From contig CACCOB010000001.1 in the NCBI GenBank assembly GCA_902547535.1, positions 1 through 64,000 of the forward strand: a DNA stretch of 64,000 nucleotides. Direction: 5' to 3'. The stretch is from an uncultured Pelagibacteraceae bacterium. Lineage in GTDB: Bacteria; Pseudomonadota; Alphaproteobacteria; Pelagibacterales; Pelagibacteraceae. Shown in pieces: positions 37,005 to 45,248 of this stretch. The number at the start of each line of letters is the position of its first letter. The stretch's first letter is position 1. Position numbers and translations under genes: made by a program. The notes under the pieces were generated by a model. The model saw only the letters and a program-made list of their open reading frames with translations. It had not been told where the DNA came from and made no database searches.

Positions 37005-37724
37005 CTAGAAATTATCCTTTAAATCTCTCAATTTTGAAAAGTTTTCAACATTTTTTGATCTTAAAAAAATATTAGTTTGTAGCTCTTCTTCAAGTGTTGA
37101 TGGAATAGTTGGTTGACCTTTGGCTAGTCGATTTTTTATAAACTCAATTTTCGAAATTAAAGCTTTATTTTCTGGATCGTGTTTTATGCAAAAATCTGAA
37201 TTTTTTAATGTATATTCATGTCCACAATAAATTTCTGTCTCTATTGGTAAATTCTTTAACAACTGCAAAGAATTAAACATCTGTTCATGAGTGCCCTCAA
37301 ATACTCTTCCACAACCTAATGAAAATAATGTATCTCCTGAAAATAATGCATTTTCATTAAAAAAATAGAAACATATATGGCCTAAAGTATGTCCTGGAAT
37401 ATGAAAAACTTTTGATTCAAATATTCCATCTTTCCAAGTTTCATCATTTTTTAATGATATATCTATTTCAGGTATTCTATGTTTATCCTCATTGAAACCT
37501 ATAACCTTAGCATTATATAATTTCTTGAGCTCTTTATTGCCTCCAACGTGATCATAATGATGGTGAGTATTCATTATGAATTTTAATTTTAGATTAAGAC
37601 TTTCAATTTTATTTATAATAGGCTCTGCTTCACTAGGATCTATTACAATGGCAGACTTTGTTAACTCATCAATTAATAAATATGAAAAATTATCTTCTAA
37701 ACATTTTACAATTTCTATTTTCAT
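37005..37724 (-). CDS. gloB: Hydroxyacylglutathione hydrolase (glyoxalase II)
   Basis: GloB hydrolyses S-lactoylglutathione in methylglyoxal detoxification. The 239-residue metallo-beta-lactamase-fold protein has the dinuclear metal motif THHHYDHVGG, GHTLGHICFYF, FSGDTLFSLGCGRVFEGT and YCGHEYT. The C-terminal helical domain (residues ~165-239, ending in LRDLKDNF) fits glyoxalase II. It is one base downstream of metW. Its stop lies about 10 bases from the presumed rplU promoter region. Confidence 0.93.
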   Translation of the reverse strand: MKIEIVKCLEDNFSYLLIDELTKSAIVIDPSEAEPIINKIESLNLKLKFIMNTHHHYDHVGGNKELKKLYNAKVIGFNEDKHRIPEIDISLKNDETWKDGIFESKVFHIPGHTLGHICFYFFNENALFSGDTLFSLGCGRVFEGTHEQMFNSLQLLKNLPIETEIYCGHEYTLKNSDFCIKHDPENKALISKIEFIKNRLAKGQPTIPSTLEEELQTNIFLRSKNVENFSKLRDLKDNF

Positions 37725-37725
37725 T

Positions 37726-38322
37726 TTACTTTTCTAATAAAAAAATACCTAATTCAGATATTAGGTTTTTATATTTTAAATTTGAAGTAGTAATATTTGA
37801 AATTTTCTCTCCATTTAAAGAAATTGATTTATAAATATTAACACTTTTGTTGTTACAAAAGTTATAAAAGTCTTGAATTGTACACATATGTAGGTTGGGA
37901 GTATTATACCATTGATAAGGTAAATTTTTTGTAACAGGCATTTCTCCTTTTAATAGCAAATCTAATCTAACTTTCCAATATCCAAAATTTGGAATTGTAA
38001 CAATTACCTTTTTTCCCACTCGTAATAAATTGTCAATAACATTTTCTGGGCTCATAAATGCTTGAAGAGTTTGACTTAATATTACGTAATCAAATGATAA
38101 ATCTGGAAATTGTTTTAAATCGTTCTCTGCGTCACCCTCAATAACAGCTAAACCTTTAGATAAACATTTTTTTACTTTTTCTTTAGAAATTTCAAGTCCT
38201 CTAACATCTACCACTTTATTTTTTAATAGATATTCCATCAAAATTCCATCACCACACCCAACGTCCAAGACTCTTGATTTTTCTTCAATAAACTTAGAAA
38301 TAACTTTAAATTCTTCTTTCAT
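37726..38322 (-). CDS. metW: MetW methyltransferase-like protein
   Basis: MetW is the conserved partner of MetX in proteobacterial methionine synthesis; its precise role is debated, but it supports homoserine acylation. The 198-residue protein has the class I SAM-binding start VLDVGCGDGILMEYL and the MetW-typical VILSQTLQAFMSPENV, GFGYWKVR-like NFGYWKVRLDLL, and PYQWYNTPNLHMCTI. It overlaps metX by 17 bases, so the pair is translated together under the SAM-II riboswitch. Confidence 0.93.
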   Translation of the reverse strand: MKEEFKVISKFIEEKSRVLDVGCGDGILMEYLLKNKVVDVRGLEISKEKVKKCLSKGLAVIEGDAENDLKQFPDLSFDYVILSQTLQAFMSPENVIDNLLRVGKKVIVTIPNFGYWKVRLDLLLKGEMPVTKNLPYQWYNTPNLHMCTIQDFYNFCNNKSVNIYKSISLNGEKISNITTSNLKYKNLISELGIFLLEK

Positions 38323-39439
38323 TAATATTAGAATAAGTTGTATTTAAATAATTTTTAATAGTGCTTAAAAAATCTGGTACGTCTAACAGAAAGGAATCGT
38401 GTCCTTTGTCAGTTTTAATTTCTACAAAACCAACATCAGCACCAATTGCATTAAGCGCTATTACAATGTCTTTATTTTCAGAGGTTGGGTATAACCAATC
38501 AGAAGTAAAGGAAATAATGAAAAATTTTGTTTTGGTATCTTTAAATGCTTTGGAAAGGTTTCCTCCATATTGTTTAGTTAAATCAAAATAATCCATCGCT
38601 CTAGTAATATACAAATAACTATTTGCATCGAATCTATCTACAAATACAGAACCTTGATATCTCAAATAACTTTCAATTTGAAAGTCTGCATCAAATCCAA
38701 ATTTTAAATCCGATCTTTCTTGAAGTTTCCTTCCAAACTTTTCTTGTAAACCTTGTTTTGATAAATACGTGATATGAGCAGCCATCCTAGCAACAGCCAA
38801 ACCTTTATCTGGATTTATTGATTTTTCATCATACAATCCCTCTTTCCAATTACTATCAGACATTATTGCTTGTCTTCCAAGTTCATTAAAAGCAATATTT
38901 TGAGCTGAATGACTAGCCGTACAAGCAATTGGTAAAGCTACTCTAGCCTTATTAGGAAAGTTTGATACGAATTGTAAAACTTGCATTCCACCCATGGAGC
39001 CGCCAGCAACTGCAAATAATTTTTCTATTTTTAAGTAATCTAATAGATTGTATTGAGCGTTAACCATATCGTTAATTGTAATAACAGGAAAATTTGTACC
39101 TATAGGTTTATTGGTCAAAGGATCAATAGTTCCTGGTCCATAGGATCCCATACATCCACCAATAACATTCGCACAGATAACAAAAAATCTATCAGTATCG
39201 AATGACTTACCTGGACCAACTGCATAGTTCCACCAACCCTCTTTTTTTGTAATTGGATTGATGCCTGAAGCATACTGGTCACCAGTTAGCGCATGAAAAA
39301 TTAATATAGCATTATCTTTCTTCTCATTAAGATTTCCATAGGTCTCATAAGCTAATGGGTAGTTCGATATTTCTTTGCCACAATCAAGCTTAAGAGCTTT
39401 CTCAATAATTATATTTTTCATTTTATTTAAATTGCTCAT
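38306..39439 (-). CDS. metX: Homoserine O-acyltransferase
   Basis: MetX acylates homoserine (acetyl or succinyl) to activate it for sulfhydrylation to homocysteine or methionine precursors. The 377-residue alpha/beta-hydrolase has FHALTGDQYASG, the nucleophile Ser148 in AGGSMGGMQVLQF, the catalytic Asp in TSDWLYPT and the catalytic His in DKGHDSFLL. The ATG at 39439 is followed by a second Met at codon 7. Upstream is a SAM-II riboswitch with a matching promoter, so high SAM should repress it. In SAR11 this supports use of reduced sulfur from methanethiol or DMSP. Acetyl versus succinyl donor cannot be told by eye. Confidence 0.94.
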   Translation of the reverse strand: MSNLNKMKNIIIEKALKLDCGKEISNYPLAYETYGNLNEKKDNAILIFHALTGDQYASGINPITKKEGWWNYAVGPGKSFDTDRFFVICANVIGGCMGSYGPGTIDPLTNKPIGTNFPVITINDMVNAQYNLLDYLKIEKLFAVAGGSMGGMQVLQFVSNFPNKARVALPIACTASHSAQNIAFNELGRQAIMSDSNWKEGLYDEKSINPDKGLAVARMAAHITYLSKQGLQEKFGRKLQERSDLKFGFDADFQIESYLRYQGSVFVDRFDANSYLYITRAMDYFDLTKQYGGNLSKAFKDTKTKFFIISFTSDWLYPTSENKDIVIALNAIGADVGFVEIKTDKGHDSFLLDVPDFLSTIKNYLNTTYSNINERRI

Positions 39440-39472
39440 AAAAATTTTGCTGAAATGAATTGTGAGAAAAAA

Positions 39473-39526
39473 AACTTATTTAGCAGGTTTTTTAAAGCGC
39501 TCGCAATTCAGTTAAATCAGCGCAAA
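39473..39526 (-). promoter_or_regulatory. SAM-II riboswitch upstream of metX
   Basis: The minus strand matches the SAM-II class. The P1 5' arm GCGCT is at 39523-39519, directly followed by the conserved loop GATTTAACT. The P1 3' arm AGCGC is at 39501-39497, and the conserved GCTAAA is at 39484-39479. The loop AACT (39513-39510) can pair with AGTT (39476-39473) to form the pseudoknot. This corresponds to the AACC/GG pairing of the known Sargasso Sea SAM-II RNA with a compensatory change. The metX start is about 34 bases downstream, and SAM binding should lower expression. No tRNA or other RNA is nearby. Confidence 0.9.
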
Positions 39527-39531
39527 AAGCT

Positions 39532-39558
39532 TTTATAAGATAGCTTTTTAGATGTCAA
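39532..39558 (-). promoter_or_regulatory. Putative metX promoter
   Basis: The minus strand carries a perfect TTGACA (39558-39553) and TATAAA (39537-39532), 15 bases apart. A TAAAAG at 17 bases is an alternative. The expected transcript start near 39525 falls immediately before the riboswitch P1 stem, so the aptamer would form the very 5' end of the mRNA. The rest of the gap up to hisC (39559-39622) is AT-rich with no clear element. Confidence 0.55.
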
Positions 39559-39622
39559 TTTTTTTAGAATTATTGATTGTATTATCTAATTATCTGACTA
39601 TTTATTAATAAAACTAAGCATC

Positions 39623-40708
39623 ATGAATACTCCATTATTTAGAAAATTAAACCTAGAGGCCTACAAGCCCGGTAGATCCTTCTTAAATAAAAAAAAAAGT
39701 ATTATAAAACTATCAGCTAATGAATCAGCTCTAGGCATGAGTAAAAATGCTAATAAAGCAATAATAAATTCTAAAAATAATATATCAAAGTATCCAGATG
39801 GTAAATTTAAGGAATTAACATTCGCAATTTCAAAAAAATATAATTGCAACCAAAATAAGATTATCTGTGGATCTGGATCTGACGAAATTATTCAAATGCT
39901 ATGTCAGTTATTTTTGAACAAAGGAGATGAAGTAGTCCTTCCAGAGTACAGTTTTTTAATGTACAGAATTTATGCAAAAATAGTAGGAGCAAAAGTTATA
40001 TTTTCTAAAGAAAAAAATTTTAAAGTATCAAATGATGAAATTATAAAAAAAACAACTAAAAGAACTAAGATTGTATTTATAGCTAATCCAAATAATCCTA
40101 CAGGTACATACATTTCTAAAATTCAACTATTAGACCTAAGGAAGCGATTAAATAAAAAAATTTTATTGGTAATCGATGATGCATATTTTGAATATATGTT
40201 AAACAAAGATTATAGATCAGGCCTGGAACTTTTTAAAAATCAAAATAATGTATTTATATTAAGAACTTTTTCAAAAATTTATGGTCTTGCATCTCTAAGA
40301 GTTGGATGGGGTTATGGAAGTAAAAAAATTGTAGATGCTTTATATAAAATTAAACCACCATTTAATGTAAATAAGATAGCCCAGGAATGTGCAGTTGAGT
40401 CTCTTAAAGATAAAAGTTTTATAAAAAAATCTGTAAAACATAATTTAGATTGGGCTAGAAAAATAAAAAAAGTAATGAATTCTTATAGTATTCAAACAAA
40501 TGAAATTGGACCAAATTTTTTTCTTTTAGATTTTAAACGTTCTAAATTAAATGCAAGCTTTGTCGAGAAAAAACTTGAAAAATCAGGAATTATTCTGAGA
40601 GAGATGAATTCGTATGGTATTAAAAATTGTTTAAGGCTTACAATTGGAAATGTGAAAGAAAACATACTTTTAATTAAACAGATAAAAAAAATTTTTAAAA
40701 ATGTTTAA
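39623..40708 (+). CDS. hisC: Histidinol-phosphate / aromatic aminotransferase
   Basis: This is a PLP-dependent class I/II aminotransferase of 361 residues. It has the N-terminal YKPGRSFLNKKKSIIKLSANES and GSGSDEIIQML. ANPNNPTGTYI and IDDAYFEYM follow, with the PLP lysine Lys218 in RTFSKIYGLASLRVGW. HisC enzymes convert imidazole-acetol phosphate to histidinol phosphate and often also transaminate aromatic keto acids. Its eight-base overlap with tyrA argues for use in tyrosine and phenylalanine synthesis here, possibly alongside histidine. No other his genes are nearby. Confidence 0.9.
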   Translation: MNTPLFRKLNLEAYKPGRSFLNKKKSIIKLSANESALGMSKNANKAIINSKNNISKYPDGKFKELTFAISKKYNCNQNKIICGSGSDEIIQMLCQLFLNKGDEVVLPEYSFLMYRIYAKIVGAKVIFSKEKNFKVSNDEIIKKTTKRTKIVFIANPNNPTGTYISKIQLLDLRKRLNKKILLVIDDAYFEYMLNKDYRSGLELFKNQNNVFILRTFSKIYGLASLRVGWGYGSKKIVDALYKIKPPFNVNKIAQECAVESLKDKSFIKKSVKHNLDWARKIKKVMNSYSIQTNEIGPNFFLLDFKRSKLNASFVEKKLEKSGIILREMNSYGIKNCLRLTIGNVKENILLIKQIKKIFKNV

Positions 40709-41600
40709 AAATATATTAATCATTGGTTGTGGATTAATTGGATCTTCAATTTTAAGAGCATCCATAAATAAAAAAACTTCAAAAAATTTTTTTGTTTTCG
40801 AAAAATCAGAAAAAAATATAAGAGAAATAAAAAAAATAAATAAAAAAATACTTATTTTAAAGAAACTAGATAATAAAATTTCAGATATTGATTTTGTTAT
40901 ACTTGCTACTCCAATGAGTCAGTATGAAAGAGTTATCCCCTATTTAAATAAGTATTTAAGTAAAAAATCTTTAATTACCGATGTAGGCTCTACAAAGGAA
41001 AATATTAGAAAATTAAAAAATAATAGCCTTCTAAAGTCACTTGACTGGATTATGAGTCATCCGATATCCGGATCAGAGGTAAGTGGACCAAAGTATGGAA
41101 GTAAAAGTCTATTTATTAATAAATGGTGTATAGTTTTTAGTGACAAAAATAAAATTAAACAGAAAAAATTAGTTAATTTTTGGAAAAAAATTGGTTCCAA
41201 AGTAATAATTATGGATGAGAAACTTCACGATAAGATATTTTCAATTACAAGTCATTTACCTCACTTAATAGCTTACAATTTAATAAAGACCGCCCAAGAT
41301 TTTCAAAAAACCCAAAAAAAAGATGTAATTAAATTTAGTGCGGGAGGGTTAAGAGATTTTTCAAGGATTGCTGCATCAAACGAAATAATGTGGAGAGATA
41401 TATTTTTTAATAACAAAAAAAATGTTGTTAGTGCAATAAACTTATTTATCAAAAATTTAAAATCTTTTAAAAAAAATATTGAAAATTTAGATGACAATAC
41501 ATTGAGAAAAAAATTAGTTAATTCAAAAAAAGTAAGACAGCAAATATTAAATCTAAAACAAGATACAGCAAAACCAGATTTTGGAAGAGAACAAAACTAA
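40701..41600 (+). CDS. tyrA: Prephenate / cyclohexadienyl dehydrogenase
   Basis: The TyrA-family enzyme oxidatively decarboxylates prephenate or arogenate on the way to tyrosine. The 299-residue protein has the NAD loop ILIIGCGLIGSSILRAS, the conserved ATPMSQYERVIPYL and DVGSTKE, the substrate segment SHPISGSEVSGPKYGS, and TSHLPHLIAYNL with the catalytic histidine. The C-terminus is very lysine-rich. It overlaps hisC by eight bases. Its stop shares bases with the stop of the opposing NlpC gene (41597-41600). Prephenate or arogenate preference cannot be judged. Confidence 0.9.
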   Translation: MFKNILIIGCGLIGSSILRASINKKTSKNFFVFEKSEKNIREIKKINKKILILKKLDNKISDIDFVILATPMSQYERVIPYLNKYLSKKSLITDVGSTKENIRKLKNNSLLKSLDWIMSHPISGSEVSGPKYGSKSLFINKWCIVFSDKNKIKQKKLVNFWKKIGSKVIIMDEKLHDKIFSITSHLPHLIAYNLIKTAQDFQKTQKKDVIKFSAGGLRDFSRIAASNEIMWRDIFFNNKKNVVSAINLFIKNLKSFKKNIENLDDNTLRKKLVNSKKVRQQILNLKQDTAKPDFGREQN

Positions 41601-42352
41601 ATAGATATAATTTTAATCACTTTTAAATTTGTAGTTTTTTCAATTAATTTAATGGTTTTTATTATTGGCATTATTATTACTTTTTTTCTTGGACCATATG
41701 CATGAATTAATTCTTTTGTATTTAAACAAACTGCAACATGTCCTTTCCAAAAAATAATATCTCCTTTCTTAAAAACTCTTTTATTCCTAACACCTTTTTT
41801 GATTTTAACTTGATCTTTTGTATCTCTAGGAAAGAACTTATGGTTATATTTATAAAAAATTTGGAGTAATGCCGAACAATCAATACCGTCAAAAGTTTTG
41901 CCACCCCATTTATATTTAATATTCAAAAAAAGTTTTAATATTTTGCTAAAATTATAATTTCTTTTATTTAATCTTTGTAATTCATTTAATTTTATCCATT
42001 TATCCTTTTCAAACATTACAAAGTTGTTTTTTTTATTTATAATCTGAATTTCAGATGAAAATGGAAGGTATTTTCTTGTTAAAAATTTAATATTGTTTTT
42101 TGGTTTATTATAAATCTTTGATTTTAATATACTGACTTTGTGAGTTTTGTTTAAAACTTTATTAAATTTTTTAATTTTTATAAAACCTATGTAATTGTCA
42201 AAACCAGTTCTGATCTTAAAAAAACCTTTCTTTTTTGCAATTATCCTAAATTTTTCACCGTAAATTAATTGTGTACTTATATTTGATTTCTTTGAGGCCA
42301 GCTCATAAACATTTAAATAGGAATTCTTACAGAAATAGCTATTTTGCACCAA
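41597..42352 (-). CDS. NlpC/P60-family peptidase with SH3 domains
   Basis: The 251-residue protein has two SH3-like segments at about residues 10-125 (LIYGEKFRIIAKKKGFFKI, YIGFIKIKKF) and an NlpC/P60 cysteine peptidase domain. The nucleophile is in GGKTFDGIDCSALLQIF, the histidine in WKGHVAVCL, and ELIHAYGP follows. Such proteins cleave D-gamma-glutamyl-diaminopimelate links in murein peptides. No signal peptide is evident, which fits a cytoplasmic enzyme acting on imported muropeptides. It overlaps the upstream AmpG-like permease gene by 14 bases. Substrate is inferred from family and context. Confidence 0.87.
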   Translation of the reverse strand: MVQNSYFCKNSYLNVYELASKKSNISTQLIYGEKFRIIAKKKGFFKIRTGFDNYIGFIKIKKFNKVLNKTHKVSILKSKIYNKPKNNIKFLTRKYLPFSSEIQIINKKNNFVMFEKDKWIKLNELQRLNKRNYNFSKILKLFLNIKYKWGGKTFDGIDCSALLQIFYKYNHKFFPRDTKDQVKIKKGVRNKRVFKKGDIIFWKGHVAVCLNTKELIHAYGPRKKVIIMPIIKTIKLIEKTTNLKVIKIISI

Positions 42353-43712
42353 TTTTAACTTTTTTCCTTATAAACCAAAGACAAATTAGTGATGGTATCA
42401 CCATTACAGTTGTTATTATAAAAAATGTTCCCCAGTCTCCATTTAGCCAATCTACTAGTGCACCTGATGAAGAGGCAAGGGTAGTTCTTCCAGCAGTTCC
42501 AATGGATGCTAATAATGCATATTGGGTTGCCGTATAGGTCCTATCTACTAATAAAGAAATAAAAGCAACAAATGCAACTGTTGCAAATGCAGCTGTTATA
42601 TCATCAGCTATCACAGCTATTGCAAACAATAATTCTGATTTACCTGTCCAGGCCAATAATGCAAAAAGTAAATTAGTTACAGCCATTAAACCTCCAGCAA
42701 AAAACATAGTTTTGACTGTTCCAGCTCTCATCGCCATTACACCACCTATTAAAGTGAAAACTACTGTTGTTATCCATCCTAATCCTTTAGAATAAATTGC
42801 TATTTGTCCTTTTGAAAATCCAATTTCTTTATAAAAAACAATAGACATACGTCCTAAAAATGCCTCACCTATTTTAAATAAAAACACAAATCCTAATATC
42901 CCAACTGCAATTGCAAAACCATTTTTCTTGAAAAAACTTATTATTGGTCCACCAATAGTACCCGAAATGTAAGCAATAAAATTTGTTAAAATATTATTTG
43001 ATCCAAGCTTGTTTATAATCATTTGATCTGTTTCTTTTTGATTATTTTGTCTGTTATTATCAATTGGTTCATGAACAAACATCAAACAAATATTCATTAA
43101 AATAATTAAAACACCTAAAACTAAAAAAGTAGCTTGCCAATAATCTGCTACTCCCATATTTTGAAAAAATTCAGCAGTGAATAATGCTACAACACCCCCT
43201 AATTTATAACCAGTCCACCAACCAACTACTGCCATAGCTGCACCTGCTGCCATGGATTTCCCCTCATTTGCATCAATTTGTTCAATTCTCAACGCATCAA
43301 CAGTTATATCTTGGGTTGCAGAAGCTATTGCAATTATTAATCCAACACTAATCAAAAGTGCTAAATTTTGTGTAGGATTTATAAAACTCCAAACTATCAA
43401 ACTGAGTAAAATAATTAATTGCATTAAGACGATCCAACCTCGTCTATGTCCTAATTTTTTTGTCAAAAGTGGAATTTGTATTCTATCAATTATTGGAGCC
43501 CATAAATAATTAAAAGCATAAACTCCAAATATTAATCCTGCCCAACCAATTGTTGATCTACTTAATCCCTCTTCTTTTAGCCAAAGACTTAAGCTACTTG
43601 CAATTAACACCCATGGAAAACCACTTATTGCTCCTAGAAGCAATATTCTTAACATCCTTATATCTTTATAAACTAATAATGAGTCGACCCAGCTTTGTTT
43701 TGTTTCAGACAT
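42339..43712 (-). CDS. ampG: AmpG-like muropeptide permease (MFS)
   Basis: AmpG imports GlcNAc-anhydroMurNAc peptides across the inner membrane. From the ATG at 43712 the protein has 457 residues and about 12 or more hydrophobic helices. Family marks are LLGAISGFPWVLIASSLSLW, WLKEEGLSRSTIGW and YLWAPIIDR in the first helices. The ATG overlaps the trkH stop (TAATG), which makes it preferable to a TTG five codons upstream. It is followed by the NlpC/P60 gene. The MurNAc/GlcNAc kinase and MurU of the recycling route lie 18 kb away. An alternative PAT-family transporter role cannot be excluded. Confidence 0.85.
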   Translation of the reverse strand: MSETKQSWVDSLLVYKDIRMLRILLLGAISGFPWVLIASSLSLWLKEEGLSRSTIGWAGLIFGVYAFNYLWAPIIDRIQIPLLTKKLGHRRGWIVLMQLIILLSLIVWSFINPTQNLALLISVGLIIAIASATQDITVDALRIEQIDANEGKSMAAGAAMAVVGWWTGYKLGGVVALFTAEFFQNMGVADYWQATFLVLGVLIILMNICLMFVHEPIDNNRQNNQKETDQMIINKLGSNNILTNFIAYISGTIGGPIISFFKKNGFAIAVGILGFVFLFKIGEAFLGRMSIVFYKEIGFSKGQIAIYSKGLGWITTVVFTLIGGVMAMRAGTVKTMFFAGGLMAVTNLLFALLAWTGKSELLFAIAVIADDITAAFATVAFVAFISLLVDRTYTATQYALLASIGTAGRTTLASSSGALVDWLNGDWGTFFIITTVMVIPSLICLWFIRKKVKIGAK

Positions 43713-45160
43713 TAATATTTTCTCCAAAATGATGGAATAAACAATACTAATACAGCAAACAACTCTAATCTACCTAAAATCATCGCTAAGCTTAAAATCC
43801 ATTTTGAAAAATCAGATAAATTAGAAAAGTTACCATTTGGACCAATAATATCACCTAAACCAGGTCCTACATTTGATATCGATGTTGCAGCAGCAGATAT
43901 TGAAGTTGTCAAATCTAAACCACTTGTTGATAAAAGAGCAGTTATAATAAAAAAAATTACGATATATAAAAATATAAAGGAAATGATTGATGCTAAAAAC
44001 TTTTCATCAATATTATTATTTTCATATTTTATTTTAAATATACCTCTTGGATAAATTATTTTTTTTAGTTGTACAGAAATAAACTGGAATAAAATTTGGA
44101 CTCTAAATATTTTTATCCCACAAGCTGTGGAGCCTGCACATCCACCGATAAACATAAGAATAAGAAAATAAATTAATGGGAATTGACCCCAATCACTAAA
44201 GTTTTGGGTTACATAACCGGTTCCAGTTAAAATTGATATTACATTAAATGTAACTGACCTAATACTGGTATCAAAAAAACTTTGATTTTTTGTAAGTAGA
44301 TATAGATACATTAAAAGAATTGAAAAAAGGACAATCTTTATAAAAGTTTTAATTTGTGTATCGTTAAAAAATATTTTTTTGTCTCCATTTAAGTATTTGA
44401 TATAGGCAATAAATGGAATACTTCCTAAAATTATAAATATAATTGATGTAAGTTCAATAAGTGAACTATCAAAATATCCAATAGACTCATTATAATTTGA
44501 GAAACCCCCTGTTGCAATTGTTGTCATTGAGTGAACTATGCTATCAAAAAAGCTCATTCCAAATATTTTATAAAATAATGCGCATATAAAAGTTAATCCT
44601 GAGTATACTAAGATCAGTCTCAATGCTATTTCTTTTGATCTAGGTAAAATTTTTTCTGGAGTATCGCTTGTAGATATAATGAAAAGCTGCATACCACCAA
44701 TATTCATAAGCGGCATTAAAGTAATTGCCATAACGATAATACCAATTCCACCTAACCATTGTAGCATCCCCCTCCATAGTAATATGCTTTTAGGGGTCTC
44801 GTTTAAATTAGTGATTATAGTTGATCCAGTTGTAGTGATACCTGACATACTCTCAAAAAAAGCATCTGTAACACTTAAATTGATCCCAGAAAATATAAAT
44901 GGAAGTGAACCAAAAATAGCAATACTTAACCAAGATAATGCAGTTAAAAGAAAAGCTTGAGGTAAACTAATTTTTTTATCGTGATCTAAATTTGATAACA
45001 AAAAAAGCACTCCAAATATAATAGTTACGATTCCAGAACTTATGAAACCTGAATCTAGTTCATTATAAAAAAACTGCGCTAAAATTGGCGCAATCATCGA
45101 TAAACCTAAAATTATTTGTAAAATTCCTAGGGTAAAAAAAACAGTTTTATAATTGGACAT
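43712..45160 (-). CDS. trkH: Trk-type potassium transporter TrkH
   Basis: TrkH is the channel subunit of the low-affinity K+ uptake system. The 482-residue protein is highly hydrophobic with four pore repeats, recognised by the filter-like segments GITTTGSTI, TTIATGGFSNYN, LTGTGYVTQNF and GGCAGSTACGIKIF. The length matches family members (about 480). It is the first gene of a minus-strand operon with the AmpG-like gene (TAATG overlap). The regulatory TrkA subunit is not in the window. Confidence 0.94.
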   Translation of the reverse strand: MSNYKTVFFTLGILQIILGLSMIAPILAQFFYNELDSGFISSGIVTIIFGVLFLLSNLDHDKKISLPQAFLLTALSWLSIAIFGSLPFIFSGINLSVTDAFFESMSGITTTGSTIITNLNETPKSILLWRGMLQWLGGIGIIVMAITLMPLMNIGGMQLFIISTSDTPEKILPRSKEIALRLILVYSGLTFICALFYKIFGMSFFDSIVHSMTTIATGGFSNYNESIGYFDSSLIELTSIIFIILGSIPFIAYIKYLNGDKKIFFNDTQIKTFIKIVLFSILLMYLYLLTKNQSFFDTSIRSVTFNVISILTGTGYVTQNFSDWGQFPLIYFLILMFIGGCAGSTACGIKIFRVQILFQFISVQLKKIIYPRGIFKIKYENNNIDEKFLASIISFIFLYIVIFFIITALLSTSGLDLTTSISAAATSISNVGPGLGDIIGPNGNFSNLSDFSKWILSLAMILGRLELFAVLVLFIPSFWRKY

Positions 45161-45248
45161 TTTGATTGGACATTATTTTATGGTAAATAAAATTCAACTC
45201 TATAAGAATTATTAAAAACGTTATTTATTAGGCAGTTTAATAAAAAAA

